From Branchiostoma floridae (lineage: Eukaryota; Chordata; Leptocardii; Amphioxiformes; Branchiostomatidae): DNA of 64,000 nt. This document shows, one piece after another, positions 51,094-63,292 of the stretch. Location of the stretch: contig NC_049980.1 of the NCBI RefSeq assembly GCF_000003815.2, positions 395,084-459,083 on the forward strand. The letters are read 5' to 3'. Below the pieces are notes generated by a model that ran no database searches, had not been told where the DNA came from, and was given only the letters and a program-made list of their open reading frames with translations. Numbering within the stretch: position 1 is the stretch's first letter; each line of letters starts with the position of its first letter. Made by a program: the position numbers and the translations under genes.

Positions 51094-53030
51094 CTTAAAG
51101 TATAGACAGTTTGTGACAATTACGTTGATCTAAGCGTTTCGGCTGATCCAAGAAAAAGAAATCTATTGTAGCCCTTAGATGACAACAAAATACACAAAAA
51201 GTAAGAGCATTCGTTCTTTATCTCCGGAATTCGAGTTGTATGTTGTGCGTTGTAGCTAGGTTTAGTATATTTCGAACTCCGCAGTGCCGCACAAGTACCC
51301 AAAGTGCAGTGAGATACCACCTTTAGCGGTCGGGGGTGAATTACTTGAAGCTTATAGTTAGTTTTATTTTGCTAGTGTCTGTTATATAATGCCAAACTGT
51401 AAACGGTGTCAGTTGACATCAATACGACAGTAATTGCTTCAGTTGTGACCACTGGAGTGTAAGGTTAAGGAACACTTAAAACGGGAGGAGCCTACTGTTT
51501 TCGATAACAGACCGCATCAGAATTTCCAACTGTTGCTGCAACTGTTTATTTTGCGTAAATATTTTTTTCAACATTAAATAGCCAGGCCTATATGGTTTGG
51601 TAAGTATAATTATATTGTATTGAGACATTAGACAATTGTATTTCTAGTGTCAGAAGCAAAGTGTAACATGATAAACATTGAGATTTTATTGTATGATAAC
51701 CTTTAATTTCACACAAAGCGTTTGTAATGTTGGTAATGTAAAATGTACAAACCGTCTTAACGATCTTCAGTTTTCGATATTGCCAATTTGTGGTGCAGTA
51801 GACGTTTTTTTACCTTCCAAAACACATTCTGTGTGATCTTTTAGTTGTTAGCACCGTCTTCTATTCGAATAGCGTGTATGGCGGCCTTGAAAAGGTGTCT
51901 TCTGAAAAGAAACAACTGTTCCGCCATATCTTCTACTGTATTTTGTACCTTGATATTAAATATACATAAATAAATGCGATCACTCTGTTGCCTTACTGTG
52001 ACCAAAATTTGATTTGTGTTAACACTGACTTCATATGCAATATCATGCAAAGGTGTAAACAAACATGAGTAAAGAAAGCATCAAAACACACAGGAGTACG
52101 TTCACTGCGGCACTCTTATGTTATTTTCACAGATTTTTTATTATTTACCTGCTTTAAAAAAAACAGGAAATGTTTTTGGTAGGGATCACGATTTGGAGTG
52201 TGTGATTCCGGACCGATACTTTAGGACCTCTGGATGGATTGCGATCATGTTTGCTGTGGGGTTAGATATTGTAAGCCATTGTGCATTAGAAGTTTGCTGC
52301 AGTTTTGTCGTTCGTTTGAAAAAAAAATTACACCCCTTTTTAACAGTAGATTGGTCCCAATAACTGATAACTGAATACTATCTAGAGCAAGCCAGCTGGG
52401 CAACTAGGCACCCCTATCACCACTGTGTGCGGGGTGAATCACTACATACACATTAGGGATATAACGCCGATGGCTGCACAGATCCACAACTAGTAGAAAG
52501 AGTAACTGTGACCATCCCTGTGTGAAATGAACCATGCATTTATATACACATTAGAGATATGTGCCAGGTGTAGGTGTAACAATAGGAAATGAAAAGGAAA
52601 TGGTGAGGTCATTACAAAGGTGTGGTTTTGGACCTCAAATTTTACCATAGGTAGGTATAAAAGAACAATGGTGGAATAATTTTCACAAACATCAAACCAT
52701 GTCAACCCCACAACACACCATACGCACCATCACAATACAAAATATTTCATGCAGGTTTGAGTTTCAGACTCTTGTTTCAAGTGATTTTGATATTGCGCAA
52801 TACGTAAAAGTATGACTTAGCAGACAACAAACTACACAAATGTAAGAAAATTCATTCTTTATTACTGAAATTCGTTGAGCCATTCGGATCTATTAACCCC
52901 GCTAACCGTTGCCCAAAGTGCAGGGAGATACCACCTTAACTGTGTACTTCAAACTTTCTCTGTACGTGTTGGCTGCGCCTTTAATCCCTGAAAACGCTAT
53001 AGTGTCTGCTATGCAGGCCATACCCTGCTT
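51094..53030. other. Intergenic, half copies of TIR elements
   Basis: Ends of the AGGTGC..CTCACTGC TIR family are recognisable at about 51275-51335 and 52905-52940 (AAAGTGCAGTGAGATACCACC-like). Otherwise AT-rich. No convincing coding exon. Confidence 0.5.
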
Positions 53031-53557
53031 GAAGGGGCATTCCACTCCACACGGGAGTGTTATTTTCCGATAGATATTACTTTTAGGAAGTAATAAATGC
53101 ATTCTTCTTCACATTATACGATAAAGTACCCAGTTGCTCCACTTGCCTCAAAAGCATAAAGTCTTCTACTAAACTCCCAAGGTACCCTCTAATTGAATTA
53201 ATCCTTTGGCTAAATACAATGCAAAACTTTTAGAAAAGGTTACAAATCTAATTTCAGGATCGCTAAAAAATCTCGTTTTGTTATGTGTTCTTTGCAATCT
53301 TATGAGCAATGTGCTTTCTCGGTGTACTTAGCGATCCTCATTAATTCCGAAAATATGCACGATAAACAAAGTGTCTATGCGTATAAGGAATGCATGGGTA
53401 GGGTCTGCATGGGTTTAGTGAGTGTCATATTGTTTTACAGAACAAACATCGCGCAATTCATCCCAAGGTGAATTCAACAAATTTCGTCTGGTTATGTATT
53501 CATTGACACATTATCTATTGGAAAACACCACCCCCTTCTGGAGTGGAATGCCCCTTT
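53031..53557. mobile_element. MITE with about 45-bp TIRs (AAGGGGCATTCCACTCC)
   Basis: The left end AAGGGGCATTCCACTCCA and the right end TGGAGTGGAATGCCCCTTT are inverted, and the similarity continues to TCCGATAGAT / ATCTATTGGA. 527 bp, without coding capacity. Confidence 0.85.
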
Positions 53558-54047
53558 AGTAGTACACAAGCCAAAAAAAAAAAGGACAACAATATGATAG
53601 AAATGATTATATATGTATTTCTTCTTTTAACCAGTAGGACACTTGTCTGAAAATCAGTGACCGGGAACTTTCATTAGTGTTTTCGTGTCTTAAAAAAGTT
53701 TAAAACATCAAAATTTCAAAAATGTTGTCTTAACTTTTGTTTACATATAGCTTGCCTCTTTAAACTGTATAACTGCGCTCTTGAGATAACTCGAGCGTTC
53801 GAACTGTTAAACACCAAAATCTGAAAATGTTTTGACACAGTCAGTTTGTACATATCAACGCATAAATGTTCAATTTATATACCTCTTTAGCTTCTATGAC
53901 TTACTGAACAGTCATTGGCTAATTTTTTAGACGCCACACTTATTATTCACACATTCTGGTGGTGATTGGCTACGCATTTGATGTTAATACTCCTCCAGAA
54001 GTTCTTTTAATCGTTGGTTGTCTCAAACATTGATTGACCGGGCGTTG

Positions 54048-54180
54048 GACGTCATTGAATCACTCCTGTAGATCGTGCCATACGTTTATTGGTTGTCAAG
54101 GTACTAAATTTGTGATTGGTTGTGCGCGCGTGACGTCACTCGGCCTCCATAAGGTCGTGCCAGACGTTGATTGGCTTTCC
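54048..54180 (-). repeat. Duplicated end of the last C2 exon, 84-bp spacing
   Basis: 54132-54180 (stop codon and ...[13 protein letters not shown] coding) resembles 54048-54099 (GACGTCATTGA ... ATCGTGCCATACGTTTATTGG) just downstream of the gene. The copy is degenerate. Confidence 0.7.
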
Positions 54181-54452
54181 CCGATGACGTACCGCCCTCC
54201 GAACGTGCTGCAGTTCGCTCTCCTCGGTAGCCATCGCCCCGAGCCGAACCTGTCCGATCACTCCGTCGGCAAGTATTCGGGCGTGATCGTAAACAGTCAC
54301 GATGAAGCTGCAGTCCGCGAAGACGTCGGATGGAAACTGGAAACTGAAGGCCTCCTTGAAGACAGGGTCGCACGTCTTGCGCTGGATCTTGGTATGTCTC
54401 GTGTCGTCTTCGGCGCCATCAGGTCCGTGCATGACGATCTTTACATAAGAGT
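54136..54452 (-). CDS. C2B domain, last exon of the synaptotagmin-like gene
   Basis: 317 nt from acceptor TTCTTTTCAG to TGA. Encodes [53 protein letters not shown] and [14 protein letters not shown]. The DPYVK-like start, N/DPVF-EAFSF and the closing P-x-x-x-WH are classic C2B landmarks, and synaptotagmin genes usually have an intron exactly before this DPYVK motif. Loop 3 reads YDHARILAD, so the second ligand Asp of the usual D-x-D is Ala. Confidence 0.88.
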
Positions 54453-57400
54453 CTGAAAAGAATAAATGAAAAAATTTAGTCGAATAAGTTTTCGCTGAGC
54501 TAAGTGAATGGTACAAAAAGACATAAATTAGATACATTGCTAAAAGTACCGTGGTCTAGCATATGAGCTTGGCTTCATTTTGCTTATATGTAAAGGTGAA
54601 ATAGTAAGATTAGTTAGCTATAGTTGATTTGGTCAAAGCGCATCATTAATATTTTCAGTGGTATATAGTTAGAATGCAAGCTAGAACGTTTAACAAAAAA
54701 GACAACATATAACGTCAAAAGATTGAAATTATATGCAGATGAAGTAAGCAAATTGTCAACCGGCACCGATTTCTTCTTTAAATATCTTACAATGAAAATT
54801 CGCGTGCCTTTGCTTCAAAGGGTCCAGTAATAGAAATGAAATACGTTGCCTATGAAGACAGTCTTTTTTTTTTCTTTACAAAACATTAGGATTATATAAA
54901 CGTTTGTTGAAATCAGCTAAGCTCGTGAAAGCCTGTCTCCTTGGAGTCTCATCTGGCGGGCGTACATCACACACAGTCCGTGTGTGCTCTTTCTAACCCC
55001 AATTACTTCCCATGGAACCTCGGGGGAGGTTGCGTTAAGCTGCACTCGGAGGGATCGTCACATAATGTGACATTTTGTCTATTTCGAAATGTAATCGTTG
55101 CCAAAATATCTATCAACCATCCACTAATACATCCCTGTACCCATCCGTTCCTCAATTGATCCATCCTTCCTTAAATCTATTCATCCATTCCTCCGTTCGT
55201 CCATCAATCCATCCACCCGTCCGTTCATCCATCCATCCGTTGATCCATCATCCTTCCTTTAGTCAATTTGTCAACTCTTCTGTTCGTCCATCCATCCATC
55301 CATCCGCCCGTCCGTTCATCTATCCATCCGTTGATCCATCCTTCCTTATTCAGTCTATTCATCCATTCTTCTGTCCGTCCATCCATCCATCCATCCATCC
55401 ATCCATCCATCCATCCATCCATCTATCCATCCATCCATCCACCCGTCCATCCATCCATCCATCCCATCCATCCATCTATCCATCCCACCACCACGGATAC
55501 CATCATGCTGCAGCTCTTGTTCGATAACACATGGACAAGCTCAACATCCCAAGGACCTGTAAAAACAAACACACATATCAATAACGGATACTTATGGGTT
55601 ATGCGTATTTTTATTTGCTTCAAGACAGACATGAACAATGTGGAACTCGCGAGAACTGAGACTAGTACATTCTCCATGACGAAGATGTGCTGGTAGACAT
55701 CGAAAATTTGAGAGGTATGTACTGTAACTTTACAAAACAGTCATTGATTGAAGAAAATTGTTGTAACCCCATGAACAATGTGGTATTGTACTAAAGTTTC
55801 TATCTTATTGTATACCATAATGCATTCGTTCAGTCATTTAATGAACCTTTACTCTTCCTTACGTCTTTTTATAATAAAGGAAACTTTTCCCACCCTCCAT
55901 TCGTTTTCGCATGCTTGCATTAGTTTTGGGATGCACAGGAAGTGTTATCCATTCAGTCGAATTCGTACGTCCTAAGGAAAAACAGGAGTTGCTAAAATGT
56001 TACGTTGCTACCTACGTAAAAAGTGCCACCTGGCGTTATTATCTCGCAATGCATCTTAAGACTAAAGTGCCACATTGCACTTTCGTCGGGTAAATCTGAC
56101 AGGGATTAGCTTTAAGCCATCACACATCCATTGCATTTGTACAAAGGTCTAACGTGTGTTAGCATTTGCCATTTCATCAAACATGGGGCCGACACTTTTC
56201 AAAGCATCTTACCGAGGGCTTTGGCTGTGCTTAGCTTTGATATTGAGATTGTCCATCAATGTCATATAAGCGAAAGTACGAACGAAGTCTGGTGCGAACG
56301 GTGTATGTTTCAAATTCCTTATCTTGAAATACGTTTTGCATGTTTGAAAGTCATATCATGGCACGGACCGGGTTTATAAATCCCCACATTATTTATCTAC
56401 ATTAGATCTTGGTATGTTTCATTATTATTTAATATAATTATATCAGGCAACACTTGAGATGTCTTACTTAGGCCACAGCAAGTAAATTTATGTATGGCAT
56501 CAGCGCGCGCATTACTTTTCGCCTGATTTCAGAAAAAAATTCTCATGCAGGGATGGTCAACATGACGATAAAGTTCCAAAATGAGCAGATGAATGTGTTG
56601 TAGCACAATAATTGTACTTGTAGAAGTGACACTTGCGAGGTACCCGAGATTGTAGCTGCAGAAATGAAACTTATTGGATAGTTGAAAAAGTGACACCAAT
56701 ATGGAAGCCATGAGTGTGGTCACCAACTTTGTTGGTGATGCCAGTCTACCACACTAGTGTCACTTTTACCACACCAGTACATGTCTTAAATACAGGAATA
56801 AATGCCTTGTTGGTTCTGATACCATGTTTTGTCCCTTTATTTCTTTTTACAACAGTCATCACAACCTAATGGTGACTATTTTTGATCATGTAGCCATCTT
56901 GTTTTATTCACCCATCTTGTTTTTTTCGCCATGTTGCACTTTTTTTGCAATCTGCAGAGAATGTCATCCATAAAATTTACTTCAAAAAAAATTATGGCGA
57001 TTCGCCAAACCCTTCTTGAGATATTCTCATTCAAACTCATGATAAAACGGCTCTTTCAGCACCAAAAAGCCGCTTGAGGGCCCAATCTACACCACTTGCC
57101 CTCTGCCCTAAGAGCTACCTAATACTCATAAATAAAGACAACAGCACATCACGAACTCGAAATACTAAAACCGTTAGTCCCGCTGCAGTACCATAACAAG
57201 CCGCTGGGCTCCCAAAGTCTAATGATGTCAAGTTCTCATCAAGACCGACGCACAAGTAAAGGAAATAACCAAAATGAGTAGACGCGAACTATGAACCCTA
57301 AACATTCACTCTACCACATGTTTCGAAACTAATTGGCGAAGGTAATATTAGAATCCATTCAGAAATACATTTATAAGCAAACACAAGGAACGTTTGAAAT

Positions 57401-60400
57401 CATCCCTGACAGCAGCTGGCTCACTAGTCGAGACACTTATCCATAGCCTGATGGAACACAGATGTACCTGGTATAACAAATACACGCTGTTAGGCTCTCA
57501 ATATAAATGTGGCAAGCCGCAAGCATTGCTTACACATATCAAGGCCATGTTGACTCTTAAAATGGATGACATCACTTTTCAAATTTCTTCCGTTTTGAAA
57601 AAGAAAATAACTTGTTTTCGATCGTACTGTACATCGAAAAAAAGCAGCGGATTAATGAAGGAATATTTCAGAACGGACACTGATTTCATAAAATATAAAA
57701 ATCAATTTGATAGGGGGGAAGAATAAGAATAAATGATCTATCGTTCGGTATACCGTGTGTTTACTTTTGTTTATTTGTTCAAGCTTTCTGACCATTTGGA
57801 TTTTTTGTACTATGAAGGCAATTACCTAGTACCTTTTTGGCACGTTTGTTTTTCGTAAGATTGGATGCTCAGTGTTTTAGGTTCCCGAAGGATGTCATCC
57901 AGCATAGCGTAACGTATAGGGGAACCACAAGAGAGAAAAACAACGTTTAAATAGCATGCAATTTATTGTAAGATGAGTCTTCACAATCCCGTTCACGTTT
58001 TTAGAACACGTTAATTTGTTCACGAGGGATTTGTTAGTAATCCCTGGCAGCTGAGATGGCATCCTTAGTAGCTCAGTGGATACCACGGTGTGAAACACAC
58101 TATGAATATCCATTACTGGGGCCACAGCAAATAAATTGTCTTGATGACATCCTCTGTAGTCTAGAAATTTCATGCAAGAGGGGTGACAAAAACAAGACGG
58201 ATGAAACCATAGCAACATATCTTGATTAGAAAGCAAGTGGATCCAATGGACGGCATCCTCTACAGATCCCACATTTAAGAAAAAAAATTCAACCTTAAGG
58301 ATCCTTTGCATACGTAGAGAAATAAAAAAATGTCAGAACCAGCTGTCACATGAATTTAGTATAAAAACCGGAAGATTCCCCAAAATTCCTATTTGATAAA
58401 GGTTTTCTTTCATTTTGTCCAGAGCTAATTGAGGACGAATTTAGTTCCAAATATTTTGATATATAAGTACGTAACCACACACAAGACTGCCATCTTATAC
58501 ACAAGGGACTTGTAGAGAAAGTTAATAATAACATGTGACAGACCCTGCATGATCTATGTAAGAAAATATAAAATGACGTTAAAAGTTTCTCCAACGTTAT
58601 CACTATTATTTAATGCTGAACGTTTGAAAAAAAAAGATGGGAATCAAAAAGATATAAGATCGATCGGTAAAAAACTAACATGAATATTAACTATCTACGC
58701 ACCATGATATTTTAACAAGAATTAAAGCAATAAAAGATGGTATCACGGCCCAAAAAAGTCAAGTAACTACCGATATGCCAAAATAGGATCTTGATATATA
58801 GCACAAACATAGTTAACCCCTGTTGGAGGTGAATCTCTTCTTCCCAAAGGTAACGAACTATCTCAATCACCAAGTCGTCAAGAAGAAAGCGGCGAGGCTT
58901 TGGCGAGGCAAATCCCATAACCCGAATCTCCAGGGTTGGAGGCGCTGATGACAGACTTACTACCGGGATCCTGATCCCTTTTAAGTACATCCAGTCATTC
59001 CTAACCCCTTCACCTTCGCAATGACTGTCATCAATCACTCCGCGTTCTGTCACGGTGAATTCTAGAGAGTGCATTTACGTCGGGCAATGTTTTGTTAAAG
59101 GTGCATCGTGTATATCAAGTCCGAACATGGTCCGTATGGATTTCTTTTATACGTTAGCACATACAATTCATACCTAATTGGGAATATTAATAGTATTGTG
59201 AACGTTTTAAGAACGCGTACTGAGTTGTACTGTACGCATGCTTGAGTACCTAGACTACGCATGATACTTATGGTGCACTCTCACTGCAATTGCGTCAAGA
59301 TTGCGTCACTACGGGGTTCGAAAGATATTTAACGAATTTCAGAGATAAAGAACGAATTTTCTTAATTTTTGTGTATTTTGTCGTTTTCTTAGTCACGCTT
59401 TTATGTATTAAGCAATCTACAAATTGTAAAATATCGGAGAAGAGAACAAAGCACTGACGCAAGTGCAGTGAGGGTGCACCTTTAGTATGTAGTAACACAA
59501 TAGGGAGTGACAAAGCTCTATAGACCAAGTCTGTAGGCGCAAATATTTCATTAGACGAAAGATATCAGCAACGATAAAACTGTCCCGTCTGACTTATATG
59601 ATAGCCTCTAGGATTGTAGAGCTTTCTTAAAGAAAGTCACTACACGTTTGAAACGATAATGATACGCCTATGAACTTCAAAGGGTTTGAGCCTGCCCTTA
59701 GTGCTGAATTCCTCGGAGTGGTTATGACTCTAAAAGCGTTGGTTTTATGTGACAAGTTAAAGGTAACGTAAGCAATATAAGCCCAAGTAAGCGTTGTAGA
59801 AGTTCAAACATCTATTATTAGTAGTATTACTGAATTCTTTTGGGCAATTTTCTAAGTGATAAGATGATACCTTTATTCCTTTATTAGGACACCCTTCAGC
59901 CCGTAGGGCTAGTCTTCCAGGGTTCGAACAGATACACCACAAACGTACATGTAAATATATATATATATATACATAACAGATAAAAACATTCACAATCATA
60001 AAAAAAAACTATCAACTTGAGAATACATGATGGTAGATTGTCGTTTTAAATCGTGAAATGTTGGGCAGGGATCTTTTGATGTGTGTCGGTAGGACATTCC
60101 ATAGACTGATGGCACGGTAGAGAAAAGTTCGCTTTTTTGAGTTTGTTTTGGGCTTAGGCAGTTTAAAACTGAAGGAATCGGATAATCTAGTTGAATATGT
60201 CTGGGAACTCTATTCCGTTCCATACAAACATTCAATTAAGGAGCACAAATCTGACGCCACAGCGGCGCGAGGACGATATAAAGTCTAATTTCTGTAGGTT
60301 ACAATCTTTAGGGAATCCTAGTGAGGATTGTTTATGGCCCGTTTTTAACCGCTTGAAGTAGGAAACAATGATGTAAATGTGGAAATATTTTGAATTAGAT

Positions 60401-63292
60401 ATCAAGTCATACAGATTGCCTTATCGAGATTTTGTCCACTTTTAATGCTCTAATATTGCTTAGGTTGCCTTTCAGGAAGGTTAGATATAAAAGTAAACGA
60501 TATCTAAAATGATTCAATTTCTTAAACTGGATCATATTCGAATTTTACCTCTGGACGTTTCAGGGACATCCATCACTATTCTACAGCCAGTTGAAGATAG
60601 AGACTATAAATATACACCTATACACTTCAAATGGTTTTAAGCCTCCCCTTGCGGCTGAATTTCCAGGGGTGGTTATGACTCTGAAAGCATTAATTTGTTC
60701 TTCATGACGAGTTACGCTTTGGGATGATAGACATCTGTGTGAACGATATCTAAAACTAATTCAATGTCTAAAACTCCATATAAGTTTCGGAGATTACTTC
60801 CGGATGCTTCAAGTGACATCAATCACTTTTCCACAACCACTATACGGTAGGGACGATAAATATACACTTATGCACTTCAAACGTTTGAAGCCTGCCCTTG
60901 GTGCTGAATTCCCTGAAGTGGTTATGACTATTAAAGCATTAGTTTTACTAGACGAGTTACGTTTATGAAGGTTAGACATTCAGGTAAACGATATCTAAAA
61001 ATAATTCAATTTTCTACAACTGGATATAAGATTTGGAGATCACTTCCGGACGTTTCGAGTGACATCCATCACTATTCCACAGCCACTACACGATAGAGAC
61101 GATAAATATACACCAATGCACTTTAGACGGTTTTAGCCTGCCCTTGGTGATGAATTCCTCGGGGTGATTATGACTTGGAAAGCATTAGTAGGATGGAATC
61201 CGCTTAAAATTACTGTAATGTATTTCTAAAAACATTACTTAAAACGTTGACATAATCCGATATTCAAAATTTCGAATGTTCTTTTTTTAGGTTCAACAAC
61301 ATTTGCCTGTTGCTAGGCAAAGTGCTTTGTTAAGCATAAAAAAGCAGTTACTCGAGCAACTAGATACCGTTTTGGAAACGGTCATACGTTACAAAAATCC
61401 ACTATCTTTCGTCTGTGACAAATTTTAAAATCACTTTTTCTTAGGCCTTAAGGTGCCCTCTCACTGCACTGGTGCTACGCTTGCGTCACTGCGGTGTTCC
61501 AAAGATACTCAACGATTTCAAAGATATCGTCGTCTTCTAAGTCAAACTTTTACGAATAACACATTATCTAATTTGTAAAAAAAAAAGAAGAAGAAAATTA
61601 CAAAACAGTTACGCAGCTAACCAAGCCCGAGGTGACGCAAGCTTGACGCAAGTGCAGTGAGAATATACCTTAAGCTAGAAGCACGTATGACACAGTAGGA
61701 GTCAAACAAAGCTCCAGACAAAACTAGCAGGCGTCTGGATTTCATTACAGGGAAGATGCCGAGAGAAGATAAAATTGTGCCATTTCGACCTTTATCCCCC
61801 TACAGCGGCGTGGGGAGCGCGTAGTATTCTCCGAGTATGCCGCTGATAATGGAGGCGATAAATAGTACCTCCGGTACTCGGGAGTTACTAGCCTGTCCTT
61901 GGTATTGGATTCCTAGTAGCTAGTATTCTCCGAGTATGCCGCTGATAATGGAGGCGATAAATAATGTCCCTGGGTACTCGGGAGGTACGAGCCTGTCCTT
62001 GGTACTGAATTCCCGATAGCTATATCGTCTCTGATGGCAGTGGCTTCACTTGATGTGGTAAGGTCGCGGCAAGTAAATTGTATGGGTGGAATTAGCGCTC
62101 AAAACTTTTCGGTGTATTTAAAAAATAAAATTTTATAATTTGACCCCAACGGGAACAAAAATAAAATACGAACAATTATCGTGTAGCATCCTGGATTGTA
62201 CATGTACATGTGGTAATAGTGAGAAACATGCATTCATGACTTAAAATAATGTCCCGGGTACTCGGGGGGTATTAGCCTGTCCTTGGTACTGAATTCCCAG
62301 TTGCAGTATCGTCTCTGATGGCAGTGACTTCACTTGATGTGGTAAGGCCACGGTAAGTAAAATGTATGGATAAAATAAGCGTATTCAATGATTTCCAATT
62401 ATTCGAAAAGCAAAGAAACAATAATTTTACCGGGATGATGGGCATTAACAAACAAAAAAGTAAAAGTATATTGTAGTATACCTAGCAAGTCTCTTTGTAA
62501 GTTTTGTTAAACGTTCTGGAAAGTTCTAGATGTCACAGACTTTGCCATGGTAGGTGAAGAAAAATAATGTTGCGGGAGCTCTGCTAGGCACGCCCTGTTC
62601 GAACGCCCCATAATTCACTTGTAGATGAGAGGGAGTTGATCAATTGTCAATGATTCACGCGAGTAGAGATCTCGTTAGGGTTCATTCCACTGTGATGTTG
62701 GTGGGAATATTCTTAAAGAATGTGACAGCTGGTCACTGCTGTACTACACACATATATCAATTTGCTTGTAAATAAAGGAGCTTTTTATGCTTCGTACTTC
62801 TTCTGCCATCTAATCCCCGGCACTCAAAAATGCCGGTGACTTTTGATTAGATTTTACTGTAAATATGAACGAAATACTAGCAGTAAAAGAAAATATTAGC
62901 GGATGTACCAAATACAAAGAGGTCGGGGCGGAGTCCAATGATAAAGTATTGTGTGTAATTATTTTGGCATAAGGCTAATTACTAGAAGGGAACCGTCCTG
63001 CATTTTCTCAAAAATGTTGTCTTTCTAGGTATCCTGCGATGGCGTAATTTAATGAAATTATTTCGGATATATAAATTAACGTATAGCACCAGTAAAATGT
63101 GTAAGTGGAGAATTTAATAAAACGATTGTTTACCTCGGAGTCTGTCTTGGGCTCGAGATTTCTCCAGAGGCGGTTCTCGTGACTCAGGTCCAGGGTACCC
63201 AGCACCACCTGCACCTCACCCAGCAGCTCGTCTCTGCGCAGGTGCGGAGTCTTGCTGAACACTTTCATGCGCAGCTTCATGTCGTTCAGCAT
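54136..63292 (-). CDS. Synaptotagmin-like double-C2 protein gene, partial
   Basis: Two minus-strand exons are clear: a C2A-type segment (63134-63292) and a C-terminal C2B exon (54136-54452). The upstream exons lie beyond the window, and at least one exon (start of C2B, expected to end in phase 1) must lie between them but was not found. Synaptotagmin-type proteins sit on vesicles or plasma membrane and bind phospholipids and SNAREs. Acidic calcium ligands are largely missing in both visible C2 parts, suggesting a calcium-independent member. The exact subtype is not assigned. The 8.7-kb intron region is full of transposons and satellites. Confidence 0.75.
55120..55490. repeat. (CCAT)n tetranucleotide satellite
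   Basis: Pure CATC/CCAT at 55376-55440, with degenerate flanks of CGTCCATCCATC and TTGATCCATCCTTCC blocks. It is the reverse-complement type of the array at 4106-4445. Confidence 0.95.
56471..56982. mobile_element. MITE copy 2 of the GGCCACAGC family, right end truncated
   Basis: Matches 5614-6152 along its length (for example GATGACATCAGC-like, TGAAACTTATTGGATAGTTG, GCCAGTCTACCACACTAGT, AGGAATAAATGCCTTGTTGG). The last 10 bp of the right TIR are replaced by an A-run. Confidence 0.85.
59272..59480. mobile_element. Short TIR element (GGTGCACTCTCACTGC)
   Basis: Left end GGTGCACTCTCACTGC and right end GCAGTGAGGGTGCACC are perfect inverses. Interior TTGCGTCA ... TGACGCAA also pairs. About 209 bp. 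Related to 47878-49123 and 61451-61670. Confidence 0.85.
59868..60240 (-). pseudogene. LINE 3' end with RT C-terminal remnant
   Basis: The minus strand reads [20 protein letters not shown] and [20 protein letters not shown] then stop, the typical last 45 residues of a non-LTR RT protein. It is followed by a UTR with an (AT)n run at 59956-59972. No RT core remains. Confidence 0.75.
60598..61190. repeat. About 248-bp tandem repeat
   Basis: Units begin GA(C/T)GATAAATATACACCTATG-like at 60601, 60850 and 61097, and each contains GCCTGCCCTTGGTGCTGAATT and GGTTATGACTCT. Related single copies lie at 59680-59760 and before 60600. Function unknown. Confidence 0.8.
61451..61670. mobile_element. Short TIR element (AGGTGCCCTCTCACTGCA)
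   Basis: Left AGGTGCCCTCTCACTGCAC, right GTGCAGTGAGAATATACCT, TTA/TAA-rich flanks. About 220 bp, non-coding. Confidence 0.8.
61825..62360. repeat. 100-bp tandem repeat and dispersed relative
   Basis: TAGTATTCTCCGAGTATGCC occurs at about 61823 and 61921, with ACTCGGGAG and AGCCTGTCCTTGGTA in each. A further partial unit starts near 62247. The 62030-62090 and 62310-62370 segments also match each other (CGTCTCTGATGGCAGTG, CTTCACTTGATGTGGTAAGG). Confidence 0.8.
63134..63292 (-). CDS. C2A-type exon of the synaptotagmin-like gene
   Basis: 159 nt from acceptor GATCATTAG to donor GTAAAC, phase 0 if read as [40 protein letters not shown] and RLWRNLEP. The pattern L-x-V-x-S ... RD-x-(I/L)GEV-x-V-x-L-x-x-LDL ... 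W-x-x-L is the second half of a C2A domain. The usual D-x-D of loop 3 (before RxxxxD) is replaced by F-S-K. Confidence 0.78.

Larger units (their letters stand above)
54453..63133. other. Intron region of the synaptotagmin-like gene, repeat-rich
   Basis: Contains the satellite (55120-55490), MITEs (56471, 59272, 61451), a LINE relic (59868-60240) and 248-bp and 100-bp tandem arrays (60600-62010). The missing C2B exon should be here. Open frames at 57394-57726 (plus) and 58712-59074 (minus) show no recognised family. Confidence 0.6.
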
